A DNA stretch of 64,000 nucleotides, taken from Marivita sp. (GTDB lineage: Bacteria > Pseudomonadota > Alphaproteobacteria > Rhodobacterales > Rhodobacteraceae). The notes beneath the pieces were generated by a model. It was not told the origin of the DNA. It did not search any database and saw only the letters and a list, made by a program, of their open reading frames with translations. Below, in pieces: positions 22,470-32,320 of this stretch. Both the position numbers and the translations under genes were made by a program. Location of the stretch: positions 1 through 64,000 of the forward strand of contig NZ_JALEGT010000051.1 in assembly GCF_022763305.1 (NCBI RefSeq). Reading direction: 5' to 3'. Numbering within the stretch: the stretch's first letter is position 1; each line of letters starts with the position of its first letter.

Positions 22470-25307
22470 TCAGCGTCCGAGAGACCACCAGCCGCGGCGC
22501 TTTTTCTTGGCGCTGTCAACCGCAGCGCTGTCCGCCTCGGCCTCTGCACCCACCGGCTCGGGTTCCGGCTCGGGCTCGGCAGCCTGTTCCGGCACGTCGG
22601 CAACGGGGTCTGGCTCCGCGGCCACAGGCTCTGCTGCATCCGCCACGGGCTCCGGCTCAGTGGCCGCAGGCTCCGGCGCAGCGTCAGAGGCAGGCATGTC
22701 GGCCGCAGGCGTCGGGGCCTCTTCCTCATCCACCGCCACGGGTGCGACGACGTCCGGCACAGGCGCGATCTCTTCGGTCGGGATCAAAGCCGGAGCGGTC
22801 TCTTCCGTCTTGGTGGATTTCCGCGACCGCGACCGCTTCGCAGGCGCCTTCTTTTCCTGCGCGGGCTCTGCATCTGCGTCGGCGTCAATCGGCGCCTCTG
22901 ACGGTTCCGCCTTTTTCCGCGAACGGCTGCGCGGCTTTTTCTTCGGGGCCTCTTCGGCTTCGGGAGCTTCGGCTTCCGCATCCGCCGCCTCGGACTCTTC
23001 GGTCGCTGCTGCGTCGGAAGGAGCCTCTTCGGTCTTCTTGCGCGACCGGGTCCGCGACCGCTTGGCCTTCGGTTTGGCCTCGGTTTCATCCGATGCCGCT
23101 TCAGCCGGCTCAGCGTCGGCATCAGCAGCCACAGGCGCGTCAGACGCCTCCTCGTCCGAGCCGTCTTCCGCCTCGCCCGCCTCGTTTACGGCATCGCCGT
23201 CTTCCTGGCGATCCCGGTTGCGGTTGCGACCACGTCCCCCCCGGCGCGACCGGCGACGGCGTTTCTTCGGCTTGGTCTCATCGTCGTCCGAGGCTTCGGC
23301 CACGGCATCGACCTGATCCTCGTCCTCATCCAGCTCCTCGGCGGCGTCTTCATCCACCTGGTCCATGATCGACATGTCCACCGACACGACTGGCGCCGCT
23401 TCGGGCACCACGCGGGTCGCGGTCTTGAACTTCTCGATGCTGAAATCCGGGCTGACCAGATGCACATCGCCCTCGATCCGCACGGACATGCCATAGCGGG
23501 CCTCAATCTGGGCGACGTGTTCGCGTTTCTGGTTCATCAGGAAGTTGGCGATGGAGACCGGGCACTTGACCAGAACCTCGCGCGAGCGACGGCGCACGCC
23601 CTCTTCCTCGATCTGGCGCAGCACCTGCAGCGCCATGTTGTCGTCCGACCGGATCAGACCGGTGCCGTGACAGCTTGGGCAGGGCTGGGTCGTCGCCTCG
23701 ATCATACCGGGGCGCAGACGCTGGCGTGACATTTCCATCAGACCAAAGCCGGAAATCCGGCCCACCTGAATCCGCGCGCGGTCGTTCTTGAGCTTGTCCT
23801 TGATGCGCTTTTCGACGGCGGCATTGTTCTTGCGCTCGTCCATGTCGATGAAGTCGATCACGATCAGACCGGCCAAGTCGCGCAGACGCAGCTGACGCGC
23901 CACTTCTTCGGCGGCCTCGAGGTTGGTCTTGAGCGCGGTTTCCTCGATCGAGCCTTCCTTCGTGGCCCGGCCCGAGTTCACGTCAATCGCCACAAGCGCT
24001 TCGGTCACACCGATCACGATATAGCCGCCGGACTTGAGCTGAACCGTCGGGTTGAACATGCCCGACAGATACGACTCCACCTGATGGCGCGCGAAAAGCG
24101 GCATCTGGTCGACGTAATGCTTCACGTTCTTGGCGTGGGACGGCATGATCATCTTCATGAAGTCCTTGGCGATGCGGTACCCGCGTTCGCCTTCCACCAG
24201 AACCTCGTCGATGTCGCGGTTATAGAGATCGCGGATCGACCGTTTGATCAGGTCGCCCTCTTCATAGATCTTCGCCGGCGCGATGGATTTCAGCGTCAGT
24301 TCGCGAATCTGCTCCCACAGGCGCTGAAGATACTCGTAGTCGCGCTTGATCTCGGTCTTGGTGCGCTTGGCACCCGCCGTGCGGATGATAAGACCTGCGC
24401 CCTTGGGCACGTCGATCTCGTTTGCGATCTCTTTCAGCTTCTTGCGGTCGGGCGCGTTGGTGATCTTGCGGCTGATGCCACCACCGCGCGCGGTGTTCGG
24501 CATGAGCACGCAATAGCGGCCTGCCAGCGACAGATAGGTGGTCAGCGCCGCGCCCTTGTTGCCGCGTTCTTCCTTGACGACCTGCACCAGAAGGATCTGG
24601 CGCACCTTGATCACTTCCTGGATCTTGTAGCGCTTGGGACGCGGCTTGCGACGCGGGCGGATGTCTTCGTGGGTGTCGTCATCGGCCACGGACTCGATGG
24701 TCTCGTCCCGATCCGCAGGCTCGGATTTGCCGTCTTCGTCGTCCTCGTCAAGCAGCGCGGCCGGTTCCGCCGCATCACCGTCCTCGGGTTCCTCGACCGG
24801 AGTTTCGGCGACCGTCTCCATCGGCGACAGGCCTTCGGTGTCGTCATCGTCCTCGTCGCTGAGGTCGATGGTCTCCATCCCCGAAATGTCGTCCGACACG
24901 TCCTTGGTGGCGACGGCATCATCGCCTTCGGCCTTGGCGGCACGCGACCGGTTTCGGCCCCGCCCCCGGCGCGATTTGGGCTTTTCGTCCTCATCCTCGC
25001 GGCGCGCCTGGCTTTCGGCATAGGCACGCTCTTCTTCCATCAGCGCTTCGCGATCCGCGACCGGGATCTGGTAATAATCCGGGTGGATTTCCGAAAACGC
25101 GAGGAAGCCGTGGCGGTTGCCGCCGTAATCGACGAAGGCCGCCTGCAGCGACGGCTCGACCCGTGTTACTTTTGCGAGGTAGATGTTGCCAGCGAGCTGG
25201 CGCTTGTTTTCGGATTCAAAATCGAATTCCTCGACCTTGTTTCCATCGACCACCACAACGCGGGTTTCCTCCGCGTGGGTGGCATCGATAAGCATTTTCT
25301 TGGGCAT
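22470..25307 (-). CDS. rne: Ribonuclease E
   Basis: A 945-residue essential endoribonuclease and degradosome scaffold that cleaves AU-rich single-stranded RNA and matures rRNA and tRNA. In order: an S1 RNA-binding region interrupted by a long acidic insert (roughly 75-230, as in other alphaproteobacteria), the RNase H/DNase I-like catalytic part with metal-binding aspartates in VAIDVNSGRATKEGS and LIVIDFIDMDERKN, the Zn-link CPSCHGTG, and a disordered C-terminal third of alternating acidic, Ala/Pro and Arg-rich (RRRRSRRGGRGRNRNRDR) blocks. ATG at 25307 is used rather than the GTG at 25322. A hairpin terminator follows. Confidence 0.96.
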   Translation of the reverse strand: MPKKMLIDATHAEETRVVVVDGNKVEEFDFESENKRQLAGNIYLAKVTRVEPSLQAAFVDYGGNRHGFLAFSEIHPDYYQIPVADREALMEEERAYAESQARREDEDEKPKSRRGRGRNRSRAAKAEGDDAVATKDVSDDISGMETIDLSDEDDDDTEGLSPMETVAETPVEEPEDGDAAEPAALLDEDDEDGKSEPADRDETIESVADDDTHEDIRPRRKPRPKRYKIQEVIKVRQILLVQVVKEERGNKGAALTTYLSLAGRYCVLMPNTARGGGISRKITNAPDRKKLKEIANEIDVPKGAGLIIRTAGAKRTKTEIKRDYEYLQRLWEQIRELTLKSIAPAKIYEEGDLIKRSIRDLYNRDIDEVLVEGERGYRIAKDFMKMIMPSHAKNVKHYVDQMPLFARHQVESYLSGMFNPTVQLKSGGYIVIGVTEALVAIDVNSGRATKEGSIEETALKTNLEAAEEVARQLRLRDLAGLIVIDFIDMDERKNNAAVEKRIKDKLKNDRARIQVGRISGFGLMEMSRQRLRPGMIEATTQPCPSCHGTGLIRSDDNMALQVLRQIEEEGVRRRSREVLVKCPVSIANFLMNQKREHVAQIEARYGMSVRIEGDVHLVSPDFSIEKFKTATRVVPEAAPVVSVDMSIMDQVDEDAAEELDEDEDQVDAVAEASDDDETKPKKRRRRSRRGGRGRNRNRDRQEDGDAVNEAGEAEDGSDEEASDAPVAADADAEPAEAASDETEAKPKAKRSRTRSRKKTEEAPSDAAATEESEAADAEAEAPEAEEAPKKKPRSRSRKKAEPSEAPIDADADAEPAQEKKAPAKRSRSRKSTKTEETAPALIPTEEIAPVPDVVAPVAVDEEEAPTPAADMPASDAAPEPAATEPEPVADAAEPVAAEPDPVADVPEQAAEPEPEPEPVGAEAEADSAAVDSAKKKRRGWWSLGR

Positions 25308-25752
25308 ATATTCCGTGCGCACAACCGCCGCCGCCCCCTCTTGTCAGGAAGGAGCCGGGATCGGATGTGTCTTGTCATGGCGAGTGCGTGCGCAGCGGCT
25401 GGCCGGGACGAACAGTCCCGTTGCTCTGGCCTCATGTCCTGCGCGCGTTTCATCGCGTTTCTTCTCCGACGCATGTCACAACAGTGACTGCATCCGTTAC
25501 GAACCTGATGTTCGGAAAACCTCAGGTGTTTGTAGAAGGCCTTGCGGGCCATACCAGCGTGCTCTGAACTCAGGACGTTTTGCCGACGCTCAGAGCAGCG
25601 AAACTCTTTTGCCCGCACACCGCGAAACGGAGTGGGCTAACGAGTACAATAACGGCAGAGATGTCGATTGCACAATGGGCAATCTCACCTTTTCTGCATA
25701 TGTCCCTCATCTTATCCTGACACAACATCACCCTGACGCCGGAAACACCCAC
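25308..25752. other. Divergent intergenic region, rne leader
   Basis: 445 bp separate rne from the divergent ybaK-like gene. No ORF here has credible support. Such length is expected for the long 5' untranslated leader through which RNase E autoregulates in other bacteria. A candidate stem pairs CTCTGA (near 25561) with TCAGAG (near 25590). Promoters of both genes must lie here but no clear -35/-10 pair was assigned. Confidence 0.45.
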
Positions 25753-26220
25753 ATGAGCAAAAGCCTCGCGCGTGTGCGCACCGCCCTCGAAACACTCGGT
25801 TTGCCTGCGGACATTCGCGATGTCGGACAGGCCCGCACCGCTCAGGAGGCGGCTGACAGCGTGGGCTGCGCGCTGGACCAGATCGCCAAGTCCATCATCT
25901 TTCGCGCGGAAACCAGCGGCGATGCGGTGCTCTTTCTGACGGCGGGCGGCAATCGTGTCGATTCGGAAAAGGCGTCTGCCTGCGCTGGGGAACCTCTGGG
26001 CAAGGCGGATGCAAACCTGATCCGCGCGCAGACAGGCTTTGCCATTGGCGGCGTGTCCCCGGTCGGACACCTCAATCCGATCCGGGCCTGGCTTGACCCA
26101 CGGCTCCTCGACTTCGACGTGATCTGGGCCGCAGCAGGCACGCCACGGCACGTCTTCCCGCTTGACCCAACCCTGCTTCCAAAAATCTGTAACGCGCAAA
26201 TATCTGATTTCACTTCGTAA
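25753..26220 (+). CDS. YbaK/EbsC-family aminoacyl-tRNA deacylase-like protein
   Basis: A 155-residue protein of the YbaK/ProX fold that hydrolyses mischarged tRNAs such as Cys-tRNA(Pro). Start ATG at 25753 (MSKSLARVRTAL). Family landmarks: the lysine in LDQIAKSIIFRAE, the loop FLTAGGNRVDSEK, and GFAIGGVSPVGHLNPI with the conserved GGxxPxG. Downstream KICNAQISDF is the usual end. It is not PrdX-like (no fused domain). This is a second trans-editing candidate in the window besides AlaX. Confidence 0.9.
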   Translation: MSKSLARVRTALETLGLPADIRDVGQARTAQEAADSVGCALDQIAKSIIFRAETSGDAVLFLTAGGNRVDSEKASACAGEPLGKADANLIRAQTGFAIGGVSPVGHLNPIRAWLDPRLLDFDVIWAAAGTPRHVFPLDPTLLPKICNAQISDFTS

Positions 26221-26229
26221 AATAAGTAA

Positions 26230-26306
26230 ATGTAAAAAACATTCACATAAGCCCTTGCAAAGGCAGGGACCAACTCCGATCTGTTCAATGTGAAAGACAT
26301 TCACAT
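26230..26306. promoter_or_regulatory. Two tandem operator-like sites before the DUF2852 gene
   Basis: Two 19-bp sites, ATGTAAAAAACATTCACAT (26230-26248) and ATGTGAAAGACATTCACAT (26288-26306), share 16 of 19 bases and are each inverted repeats (ATGTGAA-n5-TTCACAT in the second, 7-bp arms). They are 58 bp apart and end 22 bp before the ATG. ATGT-n-ACAT spacing resembles PadR-family operators, but the regulator is unknown. Confidence 0.65.
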
Positions 26307-26328
26307 CACGCAAACAACGGAGTTGACA

Positions 26329-26748
26329 ATGAGTACGATCGCCGCCCCCGCATCTCTTCCGGCCCGCATGGGTTGGTTTTCCCGCGCCGAGGCGTGGCTG
26401 GACAACAAGGGCAAAGGTGCCTGGATCGCCGCAATGGTCCTTGGATTCATCTTCTTCTGGCCCGTCGGCCTCGCCCTTCTTGCCTACATGATCTGGAGCA
26501 AACGCATGTTCAATTCATCCTGCAGCAGCCGTCGCATGTCCCCGAAATTCACCGCGATGCGGTCCTCCGGGAACAGCGCCTTTGACGCCTACAAGAACGA
26601 AACCCTGCGCCGCCTCGAAGAGGAGCAGGAAAACTTCGAAGCCTTCCTGAAGCGCCTTCGCGAAGCCAAGGACAAGGCCGAGTTCGACCAGTTCATGGAA
26701 GACCGCGCCAAAGCCGCCAAGGAAAGCCGCGAAACCGAGGACGCCTGA
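26329..26748 (+). CDS. DUF2852 membrane-anchored protein
   Basis: A 139-residue protein of the alphaproteobacterial DUF2852 family. One strong transmembrane helix (about 30-52, WIAAMVLGFIFFWPVGLALL) is followed by a Ser/Met linker and a highly charged coiled-coil C-terminal half (about 82-135, NETLRRLEEEQENFEAFLKR). ATG at 26329 has GGAG 6 bp upstream. Two matching palindromic sites lie in front, so expression is probably tightly regulated. The function is unknown. An RDD-family gene follows after 72 bp that hold a strong hairpin. Confidence 0.85.
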   Translation: MSTIAAPASLPARMGWFSRAEAWLDNKGKGAWIAAMVLGFIFFWPVGLALLAYMIWSKRMFNSSCSSRRMSPKFTAMRSSGNSAFDAYKNETLRRLEEEQENFEAFLKRLREAKDKAEFDQFMEDRAKAAKESRETEDA

Positions 26749-26766
26749 TCCTTGCACCCTGTCCAG

Positions 26767-26787
26767 GTGGCCCCATATCGGGGCCAC
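26767..26787 (+). terminator. Hairpin between DUF2852 and RDD genes
   Basis: GTGGCCCC-ATATC-GGGGCCAC: an 8-bp perfect stem, without a T tract. It may stop part of transcription or protect the upstream mRNA, lowering expression of the RDD gene. Confidence 0.5.
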
Positions 26788-26820
26788 ACCCTTCGCCCAG
26801 TGAAAGACCCGTTCCCGACG

Positions 26821-27270
26821 ATGTACGCAACAGACACCTATCCCAACCTGCCGGACCCGATGGTTCAGCCCGAATTCTATGACAGCGTCACGATCAAGCG
26901 CGGTCTGGCCTGGCTGATCGACGCGGTCCTGATCGCGGCGCTGCTGGTGCCCGTGGTCGTGATGACAGCCTTTATCGGCCTGTTCTTCCTGCCGTTCCTG
27001 TTCTTCGTCACCGGTTTCATCTACCGCGTGGCCACGATCACCGGCCGGTCCGCCACATGGGGCATGCGTCTCATGTCCATCGAATTCCGCGACAGCCGCG
27101 GCGAGCATTTCGACTTCAGCCAGGCGTTCATGCACACGCTGGGCTACACCGTGTCGATGGCCATCTTTCCGCTGCAACTGATCTCCATCGCGATGATGTT
27201 TCTCACCGAACGCGGTCAGGGTCTGACCGACATGGTGCTGGGGACCGTGGCGATCAACCGTCGCCTCTGA
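26821..27270 (+). CDS. RDD-family membrane protein
   Basis: A 149-residue membrane protein with the RDD domain. The signature residues appear in KRGLAWLIDAVLIAALLVPV (Arg and Asp of the first helix) and TGRSATWGMRLMSIEF (conserved G-T/M-x-L). Three or four helices are predicted. RDD proteins are poorly characterised; some affect ion or osmotic stress. Same direction as DUF2852, probably one transcription unit. Confidence 0.88.
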   Translation: MYATDTYPNLPDPMVQPEFYDSVTIKRGLAWLIDAVLIAALLVPVVVMTAFIGLFFLPFLFFVTGFIYRVATITGRSATWGMRLMSIEFRDSRGEHFDFSQAFMHTLGYTVSMAIFPLQLISIAMMFLTERGQGLTDMVLGTVAINRRL

Positions 27271-27419
27271 ACCGCAGGGTGCGTGATGCCACGCACCCCG
27301 CACCAAACCAATTGACAGACTCACCGCATTTCGCCATCCAACGCACAGATGTGCCGACGATGGCGTCGTCGGAGCAAGACCCACATCAAGCTTTCCCCAA
27401 GAAAGCGTATCGTCCTGAA

Positions 27420-27445
27420 CGCCCGGATGTGATGCCGGGCGTTTT
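27420..27445 (+). terminator. Hairpin terminator before the creatinase gene
   Basis: CGCCCGG-ATGTGATG-CCGGGCG followed by TTTT, 150 bp after the RDD stop and 35 bp before the creatinase start. If it terminates the RDD transcript, the creatinase promoter must overlap or follow it; alternatively it is a leader attenuator of creatinase. Confidence 0.5.
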
Positions 27446-27479
27446 GCATGAGTCCCGGCAGATGCTCGGAGACTTGACT

Positions 27480-28697
27480 ATGTTCGATACCCCCAACCGT
27501 CCCCAGACCTTCACCTGCCACAATGGCGACAAGGCTCCTCTGCCCTTTGCGCAGGCCGAATATGACCAGCGCATCGCGGGCCTGCGCGCGATCATGGCCA
27601 GCCATGATCTGGATGCGGTGCTGCTCACCTCGATGCAGAACATCGCCTATTACTCCGGCTTTCTCTACTGCAGCTTCGGCCGCCCCTACGGCCTTGTCGT
27701 GACCCATGACACCTGCACGACCGTCAGCGCCAATATCGACGGCGGCCAGCCGTGGCGGCGCGCGCATTGCGACAACGTCATCTACACCGATTGGGAGCGC
27801 AACAATTACTGGCGCGCCGTCGCGGCGCTGGTCGGCACAGGCCGTCGCATCGGTGTCGAGGGCGACCACCTGACCCTCGCCGCCCGCGCCACGCTGGATG
27901 CGTTCCTGAACACCCCCGAGGTGATCGACATCGCCCCCGACACGATGCGCTCGCGCATGGTCAAATCGCCTGCCGAAATCGCCCTCATCACCGAAGGCGC
28001 GCGCGTGGCCGATGTGGGCGGCTACGCCATCCGCGATGCCATCCGGGCCGGTGCGCGCGAGATCGACATCGCCATGGCAGGCCGTGACGCAATGGAGCTT
28101 GAGATCGCCCGCAGCTTCCCCGACAGCGAGATGCGCGACACATGGGTCTGGTTCCAGTCCGGCCTCAACACCGACGGCGCGCACAATCCGGTGACGATGC
28201 GGCAGCTTCGATACGGCGACATCCTGAGCCTCAACACTTTCCCGATGATCTCGGCCTATTACACGGCGCTGGAACGCACGCTGTTCCTCGGCGAGCCGGA
28301 TGCGGAAAGCCTCCGCATCTGGAACGCCAATGTCGCCGCCCATGAACTCGGCCTCAGCCTGATAAAGCCGGGCATTTCCTGCGCCCAGATCTGCGACGAG
28401 ATCAACCGCTTGTTTGCACAGGAAAACCTGCTGCAATACCGCTCGTTCGGCTATGGCCATTCCTTCGGCATCCTGAGCCACTACTATGGCCGCGAAGCCG
28501 GTCTGGAACTGCGCGAAGACATCGACACGGAGCTGGAGCCGGGCATGGTCGTCTCCATCGAACCGATGCTCTGGATTCCCGAAGGCACGGCTGGGGCCGG
28601 TGGCTACCGCGAGCATGACATCCTTGTCGTTACCGAGGATGGCGCCACCAACATCACCGGCTTCCCCTACGGACCGGAGCACAACGTCATTGGTTGA
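27480..28697 (+). CDS. Creatinase (creatine amidinohydrolase)
   Basis: A 405-residue member of the M24 pita-bread fold that hydrolyses creatine to sarcosine and urea. It matches Pseudomonas creatinase block by block: YYSGFLYCSFGRPYGLVVTH, SANIDGGQPWRR, TWVWFQSGLNTDGAHNPVT (catalytic His), FPMISAYYTALERTLFLGE, FGYGHSFGILSHYYGREAGL and EPGMVVSIEPM. Metal ligands of true aminopeptidases are not preserved as a set, as expected for creatinase. ATG at 27480 follows CGGAG. No sarcosine oxidase or transporter gene is adjacent, so it is an orphan here. Confidence 0.93.
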   Translation: MFDTPNRPQTFTCHNGDKAPLPFAQAEYDQRIAGLRAIMASHDLDAVLLTSMQNIAYYSGFLYCSFGRPYGLVVTHDTCTTVSANIDGGQPWRRAHCDNVIYTDWERNNYWRAVAALVGTGRRIGVEGDHLTLAARATLDAFLNTPEVIDIAPDTMRSRMVKSPAEIALITEGARVADVGGYAIRDAIRAGAREIDIAMAGRDAMELEIARSFPDSEMRDTWVWFQSGLNTDGAHNPVTMRQLRYGDILSLNTFPMISAYYTALERTLFLGEPDAESLRIWNANVAAHELGLSLIKPGISCAQICDEINRLFAQENLLQYRSFGYGHSFGILSHYYGREAGLELREDIDTELEPGMVVSIEPMLWIPEGTAGAGGYREHDILVVTEDGATNITGFPYGPEHNVIG

Positions 28698-28823
28698 ATA
28701 CAGAGTGCTAGCGTTCGCCCGGGTGGGCGCGGAACGCGCCCGCCATGAGGCGGGCGGACGCGTTGCCACCGCATTCGCGGCGGCAGGGCGCTCTATTCGA
28801 AAGTCTTTAGCAGTGTCAGCAGA

Positions 28824-29066
28824 TCACCCGGCCCTGCCGGGTGGTGATGCTCCATCCCGATACCACGCCAGCACATAGACCCGGATCGCCGAGGCCAATC
28901 CCACCTCGATATCCCGCGCCTCGTCGATCTCGGCCGCCAGCGCGTTGATCGGCATGTCCCGCGCCTCGGCAATGTCGCGAAACGCGCGCCAGAACGCATC
29001 CTCCAGCGACACGCTGGTGCGATGCCCCCGCAGGGTCAGCGACCGTTTCACCGGCCGTCCGCTCAT
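28824..29066 (-). CDS. Ribbon-helix-helix domain protein
   Basis: An 80-residue small DNA-binding protein of the RHH_4 type. The N-terminal KRSLTLRGHRTSVSLEDAFW gives the beta strand and first helix; DIAEARDMPINALAAEIDEA gives the second helix. It overlaps the upstream DUF4169 gene by 4 bp (ATGA), an arrangement common in Rhodobacteraceae. The target is unknown; it could be autoregulatory. Confidence 0.85.
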   Translation of the reverse strand: MSGRPVKRSLTLRGHRTSVSLEDAFWRAFRDIAEARDMPINALAAEIDEARDIEVGLASAIRVYVLAWYRDGASPPGRAG

Positions 29067-29236
29067 GTCGTGGATTTGCCGTCCAGATCGCGCCTCGCCT
29101 TTTCGGCCTGCGCTTTCTCCAACGCCTTCTGCGCCTTGGTCCGTCCGAACTTCACCGCATTCTCATCCGCCTTGGCGCGCTTTTCGGCGCGCGCCTTGGT
29201 CTTGCGGAACTGGTTGAGATTGGTGACGCTGCTCAT
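29063..29236 (-). CDS. DUF4169 family small protein
   Basis: A 57-residue, very basic, helical protein (NLNQFRKTKARAEKRAKADE ... KAQAEKARRDLDGKS). It has about 35 percent Lys/Arg and no membrane segment, so RNA or DNA contact is possible but unproven. ATG at 29236 is chosen; the longer open frame overlaps the methyltransferase gene. Coupled to the ribbon-helix-helix gene. Confidence 0.8.
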   Translation of the reverse strand: MSSVTNLNQFRKTKARAEKRAKADENAVKFGRTKAQKALEKAQAEKARRDLDGKSTT

Positions 29237-29294
29237 GATGGCAAAGATGGCAGCACGGCCATTGGATTTCCAGCCCCTCCGATCAAACGCCGGA

Positions 29295-30062
29295 TCACGC
29301 GGGCTTGCGCAGGACCCAGACCTGCTCGCTCGGATAGGCCTTGGCCCAGTCGAGCGGGACAAAGGGCTGCGCCTGTGACGCCTCTTCGGGCGCATAGAGT
29401 TCGAGATAGTTCACGATCTCGAACCCGATCTCGCGAAAGAGCGCCATCCAGTCCGCCATCGTCAGATTGAACGTCACCCCACTTGGATCAATCTCGACCT
29501 CGGTCCAATCCCCGCCCCACATGCCACGATAGGGACGGTGCAATACCGCCTCGCAAGGGGCACCGTTCTGGGGCGTACAGATCAATGACAGCGGGTGATT
29601 GCCCAGAAACACCAGACCTCCGCCCGGCCGCAACAGTCTCCACGCTTCGCGCAACCAGATCCCGGGCCTGCACCAGATGGCAGCCCCGTATTCGGAAATC
29701 GCAAAATCGAAGGCCGCGTCGGGCAGCCCGGTGGCCTCGGCATCCGCTTCGAGAAAGGTGATTTCGGCCCCATGCTGCCCGGCCAACCGCCGCGCGGTCG
29801 CCAACTGTTCGGCCGACAGATCAAGCCCCGTCACACATGCGCCCCGCCGCGCCATCCAGCCCGAAACATAGCCCGTTCCACAGCCCAGCTCGACCGCGTC
29901 ACAGCCTGCAAGATCCGCGGGAAACAGACCCAGATCGGCCTCGGGCAACCCCCAGATGCCCCAATGCGGCGCGCCGGCCCAAAGCCGCTCGCCCAGAGCC
30001 ACCCAATTTTTGGCATCGGCGTTCCAGACGCCGCGATTGACGGAAATATAGTCTTTGGTCAT
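29295..30062 (-). CDS. Class I SAM-dependent methyltransferase
   Basis: A 255-residue methyltransferase with motif I VELGCGTGYVSGW (about 56-68), motif II acidic LDLSAEQLATA, motif III LEADAEATGLPDAAFDFAIS and post-III LLRPGGGLVFLGNHPL. This is the UbiE/Methyltransf_11 pattern. The substrate is unknown. The C-terminal half has several aromatic residues (HRPYRGMWGGDWTEVE), hinting at a small hydrophobic substrate. It precedes the small DUF4169/RHH genes with a 58-bp gap. The palindrome array 30155-30245 lies just upstream. Confidence 0.85.
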   Translation of the reverse strand: MTKDYISVNRGVWNADAKNWVALGERLWAGAPHWGIWGLPEADLGLFPADLAGCDAVELGCGTGYVSGWMARRGACVTGLDLSAEQLATARRLAGQHGAEITFLEADAEATGLPDAAFDFAISEYGAAIWCRPGIWLREAWRLLRPGGGLVFLGNHPLSLICTPQNGAPCEAVLHRPYRGMWGGDWTEVEIDPSGVTFNLTMADWMALFREIGFEIVNYLELYAPEEASQAQPFVPLDWAKAYPSEQVWVLRKPA

Positions 30063-30154
30063 GTCAAAAAATCACGTGGAACAAACGAAAGAGGGTGCCG
30101 GACTATCCCGCGACAGCTCGCCATATCCTAGCAAAAACTCAGAGGTCAGCGCCA

Positions 30155-30245
30155 AGGCCCTTCGAAGGGCCTCAGCCACGCGATTTTGAAATCGCGTCCC
30201 AAGCGCGTTCGAACGCGCTTGGGTCAAGCCGTTTCGAAACGGCTT
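30155..30245. repeat. Array of four perfect TTCGAA/TTTGAAA-centred palindromes
   Basis: Four consecutive perfect palindromes fill the gap between fumC (stop at 30252) and the methyltransferase start: 30155-30172 (AGGCCCTTCGAAGGGCCT), 30179-30196 (CGCGATTTTGAAATCGCG), 30198-30223 (26 bp, centre GTTCGAAC, outer arms CCCAAGCG/CGCTTGGG) and 30226-30245 (AAGCCGTTTCGAAACGGCTT). The arms share no sequence but each is fully self-complementary. No gene is present here. Confidence 0.9.
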
Positions 30246-30251
30246 TCTGGC

Positions 30252-31646
<1,395 letters not shown>

Positions 31647-31724
31647 CATAGCCTCCTCGGTATGCAGTTGCATGCCGTTTAGACCCAAGCGCCTCCCGGA
31701 GCAATCGACAAACCGGCGCGGTGC

Positions 31725-32225
31725 CTATTTGCGGAACGTATCCAGACTGACCACGTCGGCATCCTTGCGCCCGGAAGCCGGCACCTCGGTCTCGCGCGCC
31801 TTGGGCCGATCCTTGGCCTCGCGCACGGGTCGCGGGGCCGGCACCAGCGCGCCGTCATCCGCGACTTCGCCTTCCATGCTTTCAAAACGCAGGCCGAATT
31901 CCACCGAGGGATCGACGAAGGTCAGGATGGCATCGAACGGAATATACAGCCGCTCGGGCGCATCGCCGAAATTCAGCGTCACAGCAAAGCCGTCCTCGCC
32001 GACGTCCAGATTGTCGAACCAATGCTGCATCACCACGGTCATCTCGCCGGGATAGCGATCCGACAGCCAATCGGCAATTTCCACATCCGGATGGGCGGTG
32101 TCGAAGGTGATGAAGAAGTGGTGATCGCCCGGCAGTCCGTCCCTCTCGACGTCCTCAAGAACGGTGCGGATCAAGCCGCGCATCGCCTGATGCATCAGGC
32201 TGCCATAATTGATGCCAGTCGTCAT
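31725..32225 (-). CDS. sspB: SspB-family ClpXP adaptor
   Basis: A 166-residue cytosolic adaptor of the alphaproteobacterial SspB type that hands ssrA-tagged proteins to ClpXP. The N-terminal globular domain has the HHFFITFDTAHPDVEIADWL and YPGEMTVVMQHWFDNLDV blocks. A disordered linker (about 120-152) follows, ending in DADVVSLDTFRK, the short C-terminal ClpX-binding tail. It is only 2 kb from ssrA itself (34168-34480), so tagging and delivery genes are near neighbours here. Confidence 0.92.
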   Translation of the reverse strand: MTTGINYGSLMHQAMRGLIRTVLEDVERDGLPGDHHFFITFDTAHPDVEIADWLSDRYPGEMTVVMQHWFDNLDVGEDGFAVTLNFGDAPERLYIPFDAILTFVDPSVEFGLRFESMEGEVADDGALVPAPRPVREAKDRPKARETEVPASGRKDADVVSLDTFRK

Positions 32226-32320
32226 CGCCGTTCTCTCCCGAGTCTGTCCCGATCATATTGCATAAAATCCAAAACGAAAGGCCACGCTTGACGCAAAGTC
32301 ACCAACGCGCCGGAAATTCG

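Noticed and set aside
24084..25487. 467-codon plus-strand open frame
   Set aside because: Antisense to rne; composition (many Arg, Leu and Phe) and lack of motifs mark it as a shadow.
27057..27479. Upstream extension of the creatinase frame
   Set aside because: It overlaps the RDD gene out of frame; the ATG at 27480 gives the family N-terminus.
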